Shown here: positions 56,673 through 64,000 of the stretch, in pieces
How the letters are laid out: every line of letters starts with the position of its first letter
Numbering within the stretch: the stretch's first letter is position 1
Source of the DNA: Streptomyces albofaciens JCM 4342
Lineage (GTDB): Bacteria; Actinomycetota; Actinomycetes; Streptomycetales; Streptomycetaceae
DNA length: 64,000 nt
Assembly (NCBI RefSeq): GCF_008634025.1
Contig: NZ_PDCM01000002.1
Span: 2,294,001 to 2,358,000 of the forward strand
Direction: 5' to 3'
The notes under the pieces: model-generated
What the model was told of the DNA's origin: nothing
Databases searched by the model: none
What the model saw: only the letters and a program-made list of their open reading frames with translations
Translations under genes and position numbers: made by a program

Positions 56673-57243
56673 GTCGCTCTCCCCCTCTGGGTGTCTGCGG
56701 TGTCTCCAGCGCACGTAACGCGTGAGAGGCCGGACTTGTGCCCGACCTGAGGCGGAGATTTTGCCTCACATCAAGGTCTGTTACTCAATCGACACCCAAC
56801 CGCACCCCTGAAGAGGTGATCGGTTTGGATGGCGATCAGGACCGTACACGGTCCGAATGTCGCACCTCGCGCACGCCATCACGTGTACTTCCCGTGATCA
56901 AGGGCCTGGGAAACCCGGATTTTCCCGGCCTTCCGCCGACCGCGCCGATCACGGAGAGTGGATGGCTCGAACCCCGCGCCTGTGAGGGATCACACACGAA
57001 CGGGCCGTCGGGCGGACCGTAGGAATTCAGCGCAAAGCGAACTCGGCGAAGGATCCACGGCCGCCCGCCGTCCCGTCAAGCCGGGGCGGCTGCCGTGCGG
57101 AGGGCGACCAAGGGTGCCAAGAGACCGGGTCCCGGGTCAAAACGGACAGTCCGACCGGGGTGCGGGCGGCACGGCACCCCGCCCGCACGGCGGCTCCCGC
57201 GGCGTCCGCACAGCGGCCTCCGCGCCGGCTCTCCCACCGGCTC
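56673..57243. other. Intergenic region between DUF4193 and cutS
   Basis: About 570 bp without a supported gene. It holds the DUF4193 promoter (AT-rich patch near 56755-56795), a short inverted repeat ATCACG...CGTGAT near 56878-56898, and the cutS terminator at 57160-57188. No known riboswitch pattern was seen. Confidence 0.4.
57160..57188 (-). terminator. Hairpin after cutS
   Basis: GTGCGGGCGG at 57160-57169 pairs perfectly with CCGCCCGCAC at 57179-57188 across 9 bases, about 55 bases beyond the cutS stop in the leftward direction. Confidence 0.65.
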
Positions 57244-58497
57244 TCACACCGGCAGGACGACGCGCATCTCCAGGCCGCCGCCCTCGCGGGGCGTCGCCGT
57301 GATGGTGCCGTCGTGGGCGCGCACCACGGACCGCACGATGGACAGGCCCAAGCCGACGCCCTTGTCGCTGCCGGTGCGCTCCGTGCGCAGACGGCGGAAG
57401 GGCTCGAAGAGGTTCTCCACCTCGTACGCCGGGACCGCCGGACCGGTGTTGGAGACGACCAGCACCGCACAGCCCTGCTGCGGCTCCGTGGTCACCTCCA
57501 CCCACCCGTCGTCCTTGATGTTGTAGCGCACCGCGTTCTGTACGAGATTGAGCGCGATGCGTTCCAGCAGGACGCCGTTGCCCTGGACGAACGCCTGCTG
57601 GCGTACGCCGCGGATCTCCACGCCCTTGGCCTGGGCCTCGGCGCGGGCCTGGTCGAGGGCCTGGGAGGCGACCTCGGCCAGGTCGACCGGCTTCTTGTCC
57701 ACGATCTTGTTCTCGCTGCGGGCGAGCAGCAGCAGGCCCTCGACCAGCTGCTCGCTGCGCTCGTTGGTGGCCAGCAGCGTCTTGCCCAGCTGCGCCAGCT
57801 CCGGCGAGGCGTCCGGATCGGCGAGCTGGACCTCCAGCAGGGTGCGGTTGATCGCCAGCGGGGTGCGCAGCTCGTGCGAGGCGTTGGCGACGAAGCGGCG
57901 CTGGGACTCGAACGCCCGGTCCAGGCGGTCGAGCATCTCGTCGAAGGTGTCGGCCAGCTCCTTGAGCTCGTCGTCCGGGCCGCCCAGCTCGATACGGCGG
58001 TGCAGGTCCGAGCCCGCCACGCGCTGCGCGGTACGGGTGATCCGGCCCAGCGGCGACAGGACGCGGCCGGCCATCGCGTACCCGAAGGCGAACGCGACGA
58101 CGGTCAGGCCCAGCAGCGCCAGCAGGGAACGGTTGAGCAGGGTGTTCAGGGCCTGTGCGCGCTGGTGCTGGAGGCAGCTCTGGATCGCCTGGGTGAAGAT
58201 CTCACCCGAGCTCTCGTTGGGCAGGTTGCAGACGTTGCTGGTCGCCGCGAAGTTGCCGCGCAGGATCTTGACGGGCAGCTCGCTGCCTTCCTGGAGCGCG
58301 TTGGCGGCCAGCATGTAGATGATCGTGAGCAGCACGATGCCGGCCATCAGGAACATGCCGCCGTACAGCAGGGTGAGCCGTATCCGGATGGTCGGGCGCA
58401 GCCAGGGGAAGGGCCGGACGTTGACCGGTTTGGGGTCCCAGGTGGGCATGGGCGGGGTGGTGGGCGGCGGGGTGGGCGCCTTGGACGAGGTGGGCAT
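57244..58497 (-). CDS. cutS: CutS sensor histidine kinase
   Basis: The 417-residue kinase has two membrane helices (LLYGGMFLMAGIVLLTIIYM; LLALLGLTVVAFAFGYAMAG) around an outer sensor loop of about 80 residues containing two cysteines (SNVCNLP and IQSCLQH). HAMP follows, then the HisKA site SHELRTPLAI and the ATPase motifs NLVQNAVRYN and GVGLGLSIVRSVV. It begins 6 bases after cutR. Name and order match the Streptomyces cutRS pair (SCO5862-5863 in S. coelicolor, from memory). The two outer cysteines could form a redox-sensitive disulfide, suggesting the system senses extracellular folding or redox state. Confidence 0.92.
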   Translation of the reverse strand: MPTSSKAPTPPPTTPPMPTWDPKPVNVRPFPWLRPTIRIRLTLLYGGMFLMAGIVLLTIIYMLAANALQEGSELPVKILRGNFAATSNVCNLPNESSGEIFTQAIQSCLQHQRAQALNTLLNRSLLALLGLTVVAFAFGYAMAGRVLSPLGRITRTAQRVAGSDLHRRIELGGPDDELKELADTFDEMLDRLDRAFESQRRFVANASHELRTPLAINRTLLEVQLADPDASPELAQLGKTLLATNERSEQLVEGLLLLARSENKIVDKKPVDLAEVASQALDQARAEAQAKGVEIRGVRQQAFVQGNGVLLERIALNLVQNAVRYNIKDDGWVEVTTEPQQGCAVLVVSNTGPAVPAYEVENLFEPFRRLRTERTGSDKGVGLGLSIVRSVVRAHDGTITATPREGGGLEMRVVLPV

Positions 58498-58503
58498 CGC
58501 CGA

Positions 58504-59157
58504 TCAGATCCGGTACCCCGAGCCCGGCACCGTGACGATGACCGCCGGCTCGCCCAGCTTGCGGCGCAGGGTCATGACCGTGACCCGTACGACGTTCGTG
58601 AACGGATCGGTGTTCTCGTCCCAGGCCTTCTCCAGCAGCTGCTCCGCCGAGACGACCGTGCCCTCGCTGCGCATCAGCACCTCCAGCACCGCGAACTCCT
58701 TCGGCGCGAGCTGGACCTCCTTGCCGTCGCGGAAGACCTCGCGGCGGTTCGGGTCCAGCTTGATGCCGGCCCGCTCCAGGACGGGCGGCAGGGCGACCGT
58801 CGTACGGCGGCCCAGGGCCCGTACCCGGGCGGTCAGCTCGGTGAAGGCGAACGGCTTGGGGAGGTAGTCGTCCGCGCCGATCTCCAGGCCCTCGACGCGG
58901 TCGCTGACGTCGCCGGAGGCGGTGAGCATCAGCACCCGGGTGGGCAGGCCCAGCTCGACGATCCGGCGGCAGACGTCGTCGCCGTGCACCAGCGGAAGGT
59001 CCCGGTCCAGCACGACCACGTCGTAGTCGTTGATCTCGATGCGTTCCTGGGCGGCCGCGCCGTCGTACACCACGTCGACGGCCATGGCCTCCCGGCGCAG
59101 CCCGGTGGCCACCGCATCGGCGAGCAGCTGCTCGTCCTCGACGACGAGAACACGCAC
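58504..59157 (-). CDS. cutR: CutR response regulator
   Basis: GTG 59157 with AAGGA about 8 bases upstream begins the 217-residue OmpR-family regulator RVLVVEDEQLLADAVATGLR. The phosphoacceptor Asp lies in VVVLDRDLPLVHG, Thr in LMLTASG and Lys in YLPKPFAF. The winged-helix domain has LAPKEFAVLEVLMRSEGTVV and VVRVTVMTLRRKLGEP. It acts with CutS, encoded just downstream. An 11-bp tandem repeat typical of OmpR-family sites lies 200 bp upstream. Confidence 0.93.
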   Translation of the reverse strand: MRVLVVEDEQLLADAVATGLRREAMAVDVVYDGAAAQERIEINDYDVVVLDRDLPLVHGDDVCRRIVELGLPTRVLMLTASGDVSDRVEGLEIGADDYLPKPFAFTELTARVRALGRRTTVALPPVLERAGIKLDPNRREVFRDGKEVQLAPKEFAVLEVLMRSEGTVVSAEQLLEKAWDENTDPFTNVVRVTVMTLRRKLGEPAVIVTVPGSGYRI

Positions 59158-59520
59158 GTCGCTAGTCCTTCCTCACAGCCCTGGGCGTACCGGGGCACGG
59201 CAAAATCGGAGCCCCTCCATCCTGCCCCGAACAGCTGTAAACCGGCAGTAAGAGGGGTGGCCGGTGGCGTACGGGACCATCGGCCCGGGACCCGGGGTCC
59301 CTACGGCGCGCCACCGGAGCGATGTCTTCCGGCCCCTCCCGCAATTCCCGGGCCGCTTGAGGTTTCCGTGAGGTTGCCGTTGGGGAGGACGACTGCACAC
59401 CCGCGATCACGCCCTGTTCGGCGCCATCTCGTGCTCCGATCCATCCGCAGGGACCACGCCGTGATCGTCCCACCCGTCGGCACACCCCCGTGCCACCGAC
59501 CCACGACGAGGGGGCGCACC
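59158..59520. other. Divergent region between cutR and the 57-residue ORF
   Basis: No supported gene. It contains the cutR promoter side (AT-richer near 59200-59245), a GGCCCGGGACCCGGGGTCC inverted repeat near 59282-59300, and the tandem direct repeat at 59358-59379. Confidence 0.45.
59358..59379. promoter_or_regulatory. 11-bp tandem direct repeat, candidate OmpR-family binding site
   Basis: TGAGGTTTCCG (59358-59368) is followed at once by TGAGGTTGCCG (59369-59379), one mismatch in 11. An exact 11-bp period, one helical turn, is how OmpR/PhoB-type regulators dock in tandem. The location between cutR and a small ORF suggests CutR itself. Confidence 0.6.
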
Positions 59521-59694
59521 ATGGACGCGTTCACCGCAGGCATTCTGCAGCGCATACGGAACACCGAAGCCGACCTGGACCGGGCCCGCGAGGCGGGCGA
59601 CGACTTCCTCGTCGAGGTGGAGCAGGCCGAGCTGGAGGATCTGCAGCGCCTTGCCAGCGAGCACGGCGTACAGGTCACCGCAGCCACCGCCTGA
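59521..59694 (+). CDS. Small acidic helical protein
   Basis: The 57-residue protein (MDAFTAGILQRIRNTEADLD ... REAGDDFLVEVEQAELEDLQ) has heptad-like spacing and is probably a single helical hairpin or short coiled coil. GAGGGGG precedes the ATG by about 6 bases. It is divergent from cutR and followed by a terminator. I recall similar short proteins in Streptomyces, without a known function. Confidence 0.78.
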   Translation: MDAFTAGILQRIRNTEADLDRAREAGDDFLVEVEQAELEDLQRLASEHGVQVTAATA

Positions 59695-59716
59695 GCACCT
59701 CCCGGCCCGCAGAGGG

Positions 59717-59751
59717 CAGCGCCCCGGCCCCGCGAAGGGACCGGGGCGCTG
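59717..59751. terminator. Terminator between the small ORF and inositol monophosphatase gene
   Basis: CAGCGCCCCGGCCC (59717-59730) pairs with GGACCGGGGCGCTG (59738-59751) with one mismatch. It sits between convergent stops at 59694 and 59780. Confidence 0.75.
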
Positions 59752-59779
59752 TCGTGTGCGGGCACGGCAGGGCGGGCGC

Positions 59780-60580
59780 TCAGTCGTGCCAGGCGCCCAG
59801 CTCCTCCAGCAGCGGCTGGAGGGTCGCGAACACCTCCGGGGAGGCGGCCACGGCCAGGTCGTTCGAGACCGGCTCGCCGGGGCGGCCGCCGGTCAGCGCG
59901 CCGGCCTCGCGGGCGATCAGGTCGCCGGCCGCCATGTCCCACGGGTTCAGCCCGCGCTCGTAATAGCCGTCGAGGCGGCCGCAGGCCACGTCGCACAGGT
60001 CGATCGCGGCCGAGCCGCCCCGCCGGATGTCGCGGACCCGCGGCAGCAGGGTGCGCAGCACCTCGGCCTGGGCGGCGCGGCGCTCGCCGATGTAGGCGAA
60101 GCCCGTACCGATCAGGGCCTGGGAGAGCGGCGGGGCGGGGCGGCAGTGGACCGGCTCGCCGTTGAGGTGCGCGCCGCCGCCCAGGACCGCGTGGTACGTC
60201 TCGCCGCGCATCGGCGCCGCCACCACGCCCACGACGGTCTCGCCGTCCTTCTCGGCGGCGATGGACACCGCCCAGGACGGCAGCCCGTACAGGTAGTTGA
60301 CCGTGCCGTCGACGGGGTCGATGACCCAGCGCACCCCGCTGCTGCCCGTGACACTGGCGCCCTCCTCCCCCAGGAAGCCGTCGGCGGGGCGCCGCTCGGC
60401 GAGGAAGCCGGTGATCAGCTTCTCGCTGGCGAGGTCCATCTCGGTGACGACGTCGATGGGGCTGGTCTTCGTGGCGGCCACGCCCAGGTCGGCGGGGCGG
60501 CCGTCGCGCAGCAGCTCGCCCGCGCGGCGGGCGGCCTCCAGGGCCAGGTCGAGAAGTTCGGCGTGCAGCGGGTCGGTCAC
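59780..60580 (-). CDS. Inositol monophosphatase family protein
   Basis: The 266-residue protein has the metal-binding motifs of the lithium-sensitive phosphatase family: GEEGASV, WVIDPVDGTVNYLYG and, near the C terminus, GLNPWDMAAGDLIAREAGAL. Such enzymes release inositol (or a related sugar alcohol) from its monophosphate, for phosphatidylinositol or mycothiol synthesis in actinobacteria; some members act on other substrates such as histidinol or fructose phosphates. Start GTG 60580 has GGAGC close upstream. It follows the ferrochelatase gene by 85 bp on the same strand. Confidence 0.93.
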   Translation of the reverse strand: MTDPLHAELLDLALEAARRAGELLRDGRPADLGVAATKTSPIDVVTEMDLASEKLITGFLAERRPADGFLGEEGASVTGSSGVRWVIDPVDGTVNYLYGLPSWAVSIAAEKDGETVVGVVAAPMRGETYHAVLGGGAHLNGEPVHCRPAPPLSQALIGTGFAYIGERRAAQAEVLRTLLPRVRDIRRGGSAAIDLCDVACGRLDGYYERGLNPWDMAAGDLIAREAGALTGGRPGEPVSNDLAVAASPEVFATLQPLLEELGAWHD

Positions 60581-60665
60581 GGTGCTCCTTGGCTCTACGG
60601 GCGGCCGCTCGGGACGGCCGTGCGGGGCGGCACGGGGCCGCCGTCGGTGGCTCTGTACGGGGCGC

Positions 60666-61847
60666 CTACCCCTGGGCCTCCGGCACCGGCCCCGTCCAGT
60701 CCGCGCCCGCGGCGGCCGGGCGCGGCATGCGGGCCGGGCAGCAGCCGACCGGGCACAGGTCGTGGCTGGGGCCCAGCTCGCCGAGGGCGCAGCGCGCCGG
60801 GGCGCCGCCCTGCTCGGCGGCGGCGCGCTCCAGCACCAGGTCGCGGACGGCCGCGGCGAAGCGCGGGTCGGCGCCGACGGTGGCGGAGCGGGCGACCGGC
60901 AGGCCCAGTTCGGCGGCCTTGGCGGTGGCTTCGGTGTCCAGGTCGTACTTGACCTCCATGTGGTCCGAGACGAAGCCGATGGGGGCCATGACCACGGCGG
61001 GGACGCCCGCGCGGTGCACCTCTTCGAGGTGGTCGCAGATGTCCGGTTCCAGCCAGGGGATGTGCGGGGCGCCGCTGCGGGACTGGTAGACCAGCCGCCA
61101 CGGGTGGTCCACGCCGGTCTCCTCGCGGACCGCGTCGGCGATCACCCGGGCCACGTCGAGGTGCTGGGCGACGTACGCGCCGCCCTCGCCGTCCTCGGTG
61201 TGGTCCGCCGGGGCGCCGGAGGTGTCGGCCGCGGCGGTCGGGATGGAGTGGGTGGTGAAGGCGATGTGCGCGCCGTCGCGGACGTCCGCGGGGAGTTCGG
61301 CGAGGGAGGCGAGCACGCCGTCGATCATGGGGCGGACGAAGCCGGGGTGGTTGAAGTAGTGGCGCAGCTTGTCGACCTGGGGCACGGGAAGGCCGTCGGC
61401 CTGGAGGGTGGCCAGGGCGTCGGCGAGGTTCTCGCGGTACTGGCGGCAGCCCGAATACGAGGCGTAGGCGCTGGTGGCGAGGACGGCGATGCGGCGGCGG
61501 CCGTCGCGGACCATCTCGCGCAGCGTGTCGACCAGGTAGGGCGCCCAGTTGCGGTTGCCCCAGTAGACGGGCAGGTCCAGGCCGTGTTCGGCGAAGTCCG
61601 CGCGCAGGGCGTCCAGCAGCTCGCGGTTCTGCGCGTTGATCGGGCTGACGCCGCCGAACAGGAAGTAGTGCTGACCCACCTCCTTCAGGCGCTCGCGGGG
61701 GATGCCGCGGCCGCGGGTGACGTTCTCCAGGAAGGGGACGACGTCGTCCGGGCCTTCGGGGCCGCCGAAGGACAGCAGCAGCAGGGCGTCGTAGGGACCG
61801 GGGGTCCCCCCGGCGGTTGAAAGGGGCGGATCGCACTGTTCGGGCAT
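60666..61847 (-). CDS. hemH: Coproporphyrin ferrochelatase
   Basis: ATG 61847 ([20 protein letters not shown]) with AGGA 8 bases upstream gives 393 residues. [26 protein letters not shown], the catalytic His in [11 protein letters not shown] and the Glu in [16 protein letters not shown] are ferrochelatase signatures. The C-terminal cysteines ([19 protein letters not shown]) match the [2Fe-2S] site of actinobacterial enzymes, which insert iron into coproporphyrin III in the coproporphyrin-dependent haem route, hence the newer name cpfC. It acts in the cytosol. It is divergent from the MFS gene. Confidence 0.96.
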   Translation of the reverse strand: MPEQCDPPLSTAGGTPGPYDALLLLSFGGPEGPDDVVPFLENVTRGRGIPRERLKEVGQHYFLFGGVSPINAQNRELLDALRADFAEHGLDLPVYWGNRNWAPYLVDTLREMVRDGRRRIAVLATSAYASYSGCRQYRENLADALATLQADGLPVPQVDKLRHYFNHPGFVRPMIDGVLASLAELPADVRDGAHIAFTTHSIPTAAADTSGAPADHTEDGEGGAYVAQHLDVARVIADAVREETGVDHPWRLVYQSRSGAPHIPWLEPDICDHLEEVHRAGVPAVVMAPIGFVSDHMEVKYDLDTEATAKAAELGLPVARSATVGADPRFAAAVRDLVLERAAAEQGGAPARCALGELGPSHDLCPVGCCPARMPRPAAAGADWTGPVPEAQG

Positions 61848-61987
61848 GGCTTCGATCCTGCCACCAGCCACTGACAGGCGGAAAACCGGAGGCGCCCACG
61901 CGGGAACCGCGCGTAAGCTGTGTCGGCCCCCGACATGCCTTACCGGCGCCGGACCACCGGCCGTCGGCCTCACCGGCGGAGTTCCCG

Positions 61988-63310
61988 TTGCCAAGCCCCT
62001 ACCGCGCGCTCTTCAGCACCCCCGGGACCAGGTCCTTCACGGCCGCCGGCTTCCTGGGCCGGATGACGCTGTCGATGGCGAGCATCGGCATCGTCACGAT
62101 GGTCTCCCTGATCACCGGACGGTACGGCCTGGCCGGCGCGCTGGCCGCGACCGTCGCGCTGGCCTCGGCGGTGCTCAGCCCGCAGGTCTCCCGGCTGGTG
62201 GACCGGCACGGCCAGCGCCGGGTGCTGCGCCCGGTCACGCTGATCTCGGCGGCGGCCATGGCGGGCCTGCTGGTGAGCGCGCAGCAGGGCTGGCCGGACT
62301 GGACGCTGTTCGTCTTCACCGCCTGCTCGGGCTGTGTGCCGAGCGTCGGCGCGATGGTCCGCGCCCGCTGGGCCTCCGTCCACCAGGACGCGCCGCGGCT
62401 GCTGCACACCGCGTACTCCTGGGAGTCGATCGTCGACGAGGTGTGCTTCATCATCGGGCCGATCCTCTCCATCGGCCTGTGCACCTCCTGGTTCCCCGAG
62501 GCGGGCCCGCTGCTCGCGACGGTCTTCCTGGTGGCCGGGGTCTTCTGGCTGACGGCGCAGCGCGCGACCGAGCCGCCGCCGCATCCGCGCGAACACCACG
62601 GCAGAAGCTCGGCGTTGCGCTCGCGCGGCCTCCAGGTGCTGGTGGTCACCTTCGTGGCGACCGGTGCCATCTTCGGTGCGATCGACGTGGTGACGCTGGC
62701 GTTCGCCGAGGAGCAGGGCCACCAGGGCGCCGCCAGCCTGGTGCTGGCGACCTACGCGCTCGGCTCGTGCACCGCCGGCGTGGTCTTCGGCATGCTGCAC
62801 TTCAAGGGCCCGGCCGCCCACCGGTGGCTGGTGGGTGTGTGTGCGATGGCCGTGAGTATGATCCCGCTCCAACTGGTCGGGAACCTGCCGCTCCTGGCCG
62901 TGGCGCTCTTCTTCGCGGGCCTGGCCATCGCGCCGACGATGGTGACCACCATGGCCCTCGTCGAGCAGCACGTACCGCGCGCGAACCTGACCGAGGGCAT
63001 GACCTGGACCAGCACCGGGCTCGCGGTCGGGGTGGCGCTCGGCTCGTCGGCCGCCGGCTCGGTGGTGGACGCGGCCGGGGCCGGGCGCGGCTACCTGGTG
63101 CCGGCCGTGGCGGGGGCGCTCGCGGCGGCGGTGGCGTTCCTCGGGTACCGCCGGCTGCGGCCGGCGCCGCAGCGGGAGGGGACGGGCGCAGATGGCCGAG
63201 GCACACAGGACGACCGGCAGGACGGACACGGGGGCGCGGACGGGGCCGGTCCGGACGGCGCGGGCCGCCCGGACGGCACGGGGGAGGACGCCCCGGCCCG
63301 CCTGGCGTAA
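61988..63310 (+). CDS. MFS transporter
   Basis: TTG 61988 with GGAG 6 bases before it starts [20 protein letters not shown]; no ATG or GTG suits. The 440-residue protein has twelve membrane helices ([56 protein letters not shown]) and the loop [16 protein letters not shown], a variant of the MFS motif between helices 2 and 3. The last 50 residues are a low-complexity Gly/Asp tail ([20 protein letters not shown]), coded by the region that overlaps the next gene. Substrate unknown; an efflux role is likely. Confidence 0.88.
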   Translation: MPSPYRALFSTPGTRSFTAAGFLGRMTLSMASIGIVTMVSLITGRYGLAGALAATVALASAVLSPQVSRLVDRHGQRRVLRPVTLISAAAMAGLLVSAQQGWPDWTLFVFTACSGCVPSVGAMVRARWASVHQDAPRLLHTAYSWESIVDEVCFIIGPILSIGLCTSWFPEAGPLLATVFLVAGVFWLTAQRATEPPPHPREHHGRSSALRSRGLQVLVVTFVATGAIFGAIDVVTLAFAEEQGHQGAASLVLATYALGSCTAGVVFGMLHFKGPAAHRWLVGVCAMAVSMIPLQLVGNLPLLAVALFFAGLAIAPTMVTTMALVEQHVPRANLTEGMTWTSTGLAVGVALGSSAAGSVVDAAGAGRGYLVPAVAGALAAAVAFLGYRRLRPAPQREGTGADGRGTQDDRQDGHGGADGAGPDGAGRPDGTGEDAPARLA

Positions 63311-64000
63311 CTGGGCGGGCAACGTCACCGTACGGCCGGCGCGCAGCGTCGCACCGGCCTCCACCGAGGAGCTGGCCGCCGCGGTCCGTGCGGCGGCGGC
63401 CGACGGGCTGACGGTCAAGGCGGCCGGCACCGGCCACTCCTTCACCGCGGCCGCCGCCACCGACGGGCTCCTCATCCGGCCCGAGCGCCTGACCGGCATA
63501 CGGAAGGTGGACCCCGCCGCCGGCACCGTGACCGCGGCGGCGGGCACCACGCTCAAGCACCTCAACCAGGCGCTCGCCTCGCACGGCCTGTCGCTGGCCA
63601 ACATGGGCGACGTCATGGAGCAGACGGTCTCCGGCGCGGTGAGCACCGGGACGCACGGCACCGGCCGCGACTCGGCGTCCATCGCCGCGCAGCTCACCGG
63701 GCTCGAACTGGTCACCGCCGACGGCTCGGTGCTCACCTGCTCCGCCACCGAGGACCCGGAGGTCTTCGCGGCGGCCCGGGTGGGGCTGGGCGCCCTGGGC
63801 GTGATCAGCTCCGTCACCTTCGCCGTGCAGCCGCAGTTCTGGCTGACGGCCCGCGAGGAGCCGATGTCCTTCGCGCGGGTGACGGCCGAGTTCGACCAGC
63901 TCGTGGCCGAGAACGAGCACTTCGAGTTCTACTGGTTCCCGCACACCGGCAACTGCAACACCAAGCGCAACAACCGCAGCCTGGGCCCCGCCGCCCCGCT
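63192..64000 (+). CDS. FAD-dependent aldonolactone oxidase (ALO/GULO type), 3'-partial
   Basis: The frame is open to the window end. Conserved sequence begins at [14 protein letters not shown] and shows KAAGTGHSFTAAAATDG and SGAVSTGTHGTGRDS, the FAD-binding motifs of D-arabinono-1,4-lactone and L-gulono-lactone oxidases. Then come VTADGSVLTCSATEDPEVFA and FEFYWFPHTGNCNTKRNN. The only in-frame start upstream of the conserved part is ATG 63192, which makes the gene overlap the MFS gene by 119 bp; the 45 residues thus added are Arg/Thr/Ala-rich and unconserved-looking. Such enzymes oxidise sugar lactones using oxygen. Substrate unknown. Confidence 0.88.
   Translation, partial: MAEAHRTTGRTDTGARTGPVRTARAARTARGRTPRPAWRNWAGNVTVRPARSVAPASTEELAAAVRAAAADGLTVKAAGTGHSFTAAAATDGLLIRPERLTGIRKVDPAAGTVTAAAGTTLKHLNQALASHGLSLANMGDVMEQTVSGAVSTGTHGTGRDSASIAAQLTGLELVTADGSVLTCSATEDPEVFAAARVGLGALGVISSVTFAVQPQFWLTAREEPMSFARVTAEFDQLVAENEHFEFYWFPHTGNCNTKRNNRSLGPAAP

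Overview
The window is high-GC, codon-biased actinobacterial DNA and almost certainly a Streptomyces chromosome. The gene order cutR-cutS, DUF4193, DUF3093, thioesterase, dut, DUF3710 and the TrkA/DUF3159/OB-fold block are conserved Streptomyces core neighbourhoods. Secreted hemicellulases, an NRPS, ALF-repeat proteins, GTG/TTG starts and possible leaderless starts fit the same origin.

Bases 1-30.5 kb are mostly accessory. The region opens with the 3' end of a nonribosomal peptide synthetase gene (C-A-T-C) carrying an apparent frameshift in a C-rich tract and ending in a bare condensation domain. Next come two divergent transcription units for an extracellular sugar-phosphate polymer: a PIG-L-type deacetylase lipoprotein and a Stealth phosphotransferase leftward, and an unrecognised protein plus a GT4-Stealth fusion rightward. 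Then follow a small secreted protein, a broken ALF-repeat toxin-like gene with an intact downstream four-helix membrane protein, and a leftward hemicellulose unit (GH10-CBM13-GH62 and lectin-GH74 enzymes). Upstream of that unit lies a gene for an ECF sigma factor fused to a membrane segment and an arabinose-binding AbfB domain. After these come a TrmA-type RNA methyltransferase, a KimA-like potassium permease, and a decayed AAA ATPase next to an OB-fold membrane protein.

Bases 31-51.5 kb are dominated by potassium homeostasis: a two-RCK membrane protein, two coupled TrkA proteins, KdpE/KdpD, and the kdpFABC operon preceded by an extra 27-residue membrane ORF. Between kdpD and kdpC sit a MacB-like ABC exporter with a perfect 24-bp palindrome upstream, a divergent AAC(2')-I aminoglycoside acetyltransferase homologue, and a membrane-anchored beta-helix-like protein.

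Bases 51.7-64 kb are core: a solitary PD-(D/E)XK-type nuclease candidate, DUF3710, dUTPase, thioesterase, DUF3093, a conserved hypothetical gene, DUF4193, the CutRS two-component system, a 57-residue protein, inositol monophosphatase, coproporphyrin ferrochelatase, an MFS transporter, and the start of an aldonolactone oxidase that overlaps it. Several convergent gene pairs are separated by strong inverted repeats. No tRNA, rRNA, CRISPR array or insertion sequence was seen.
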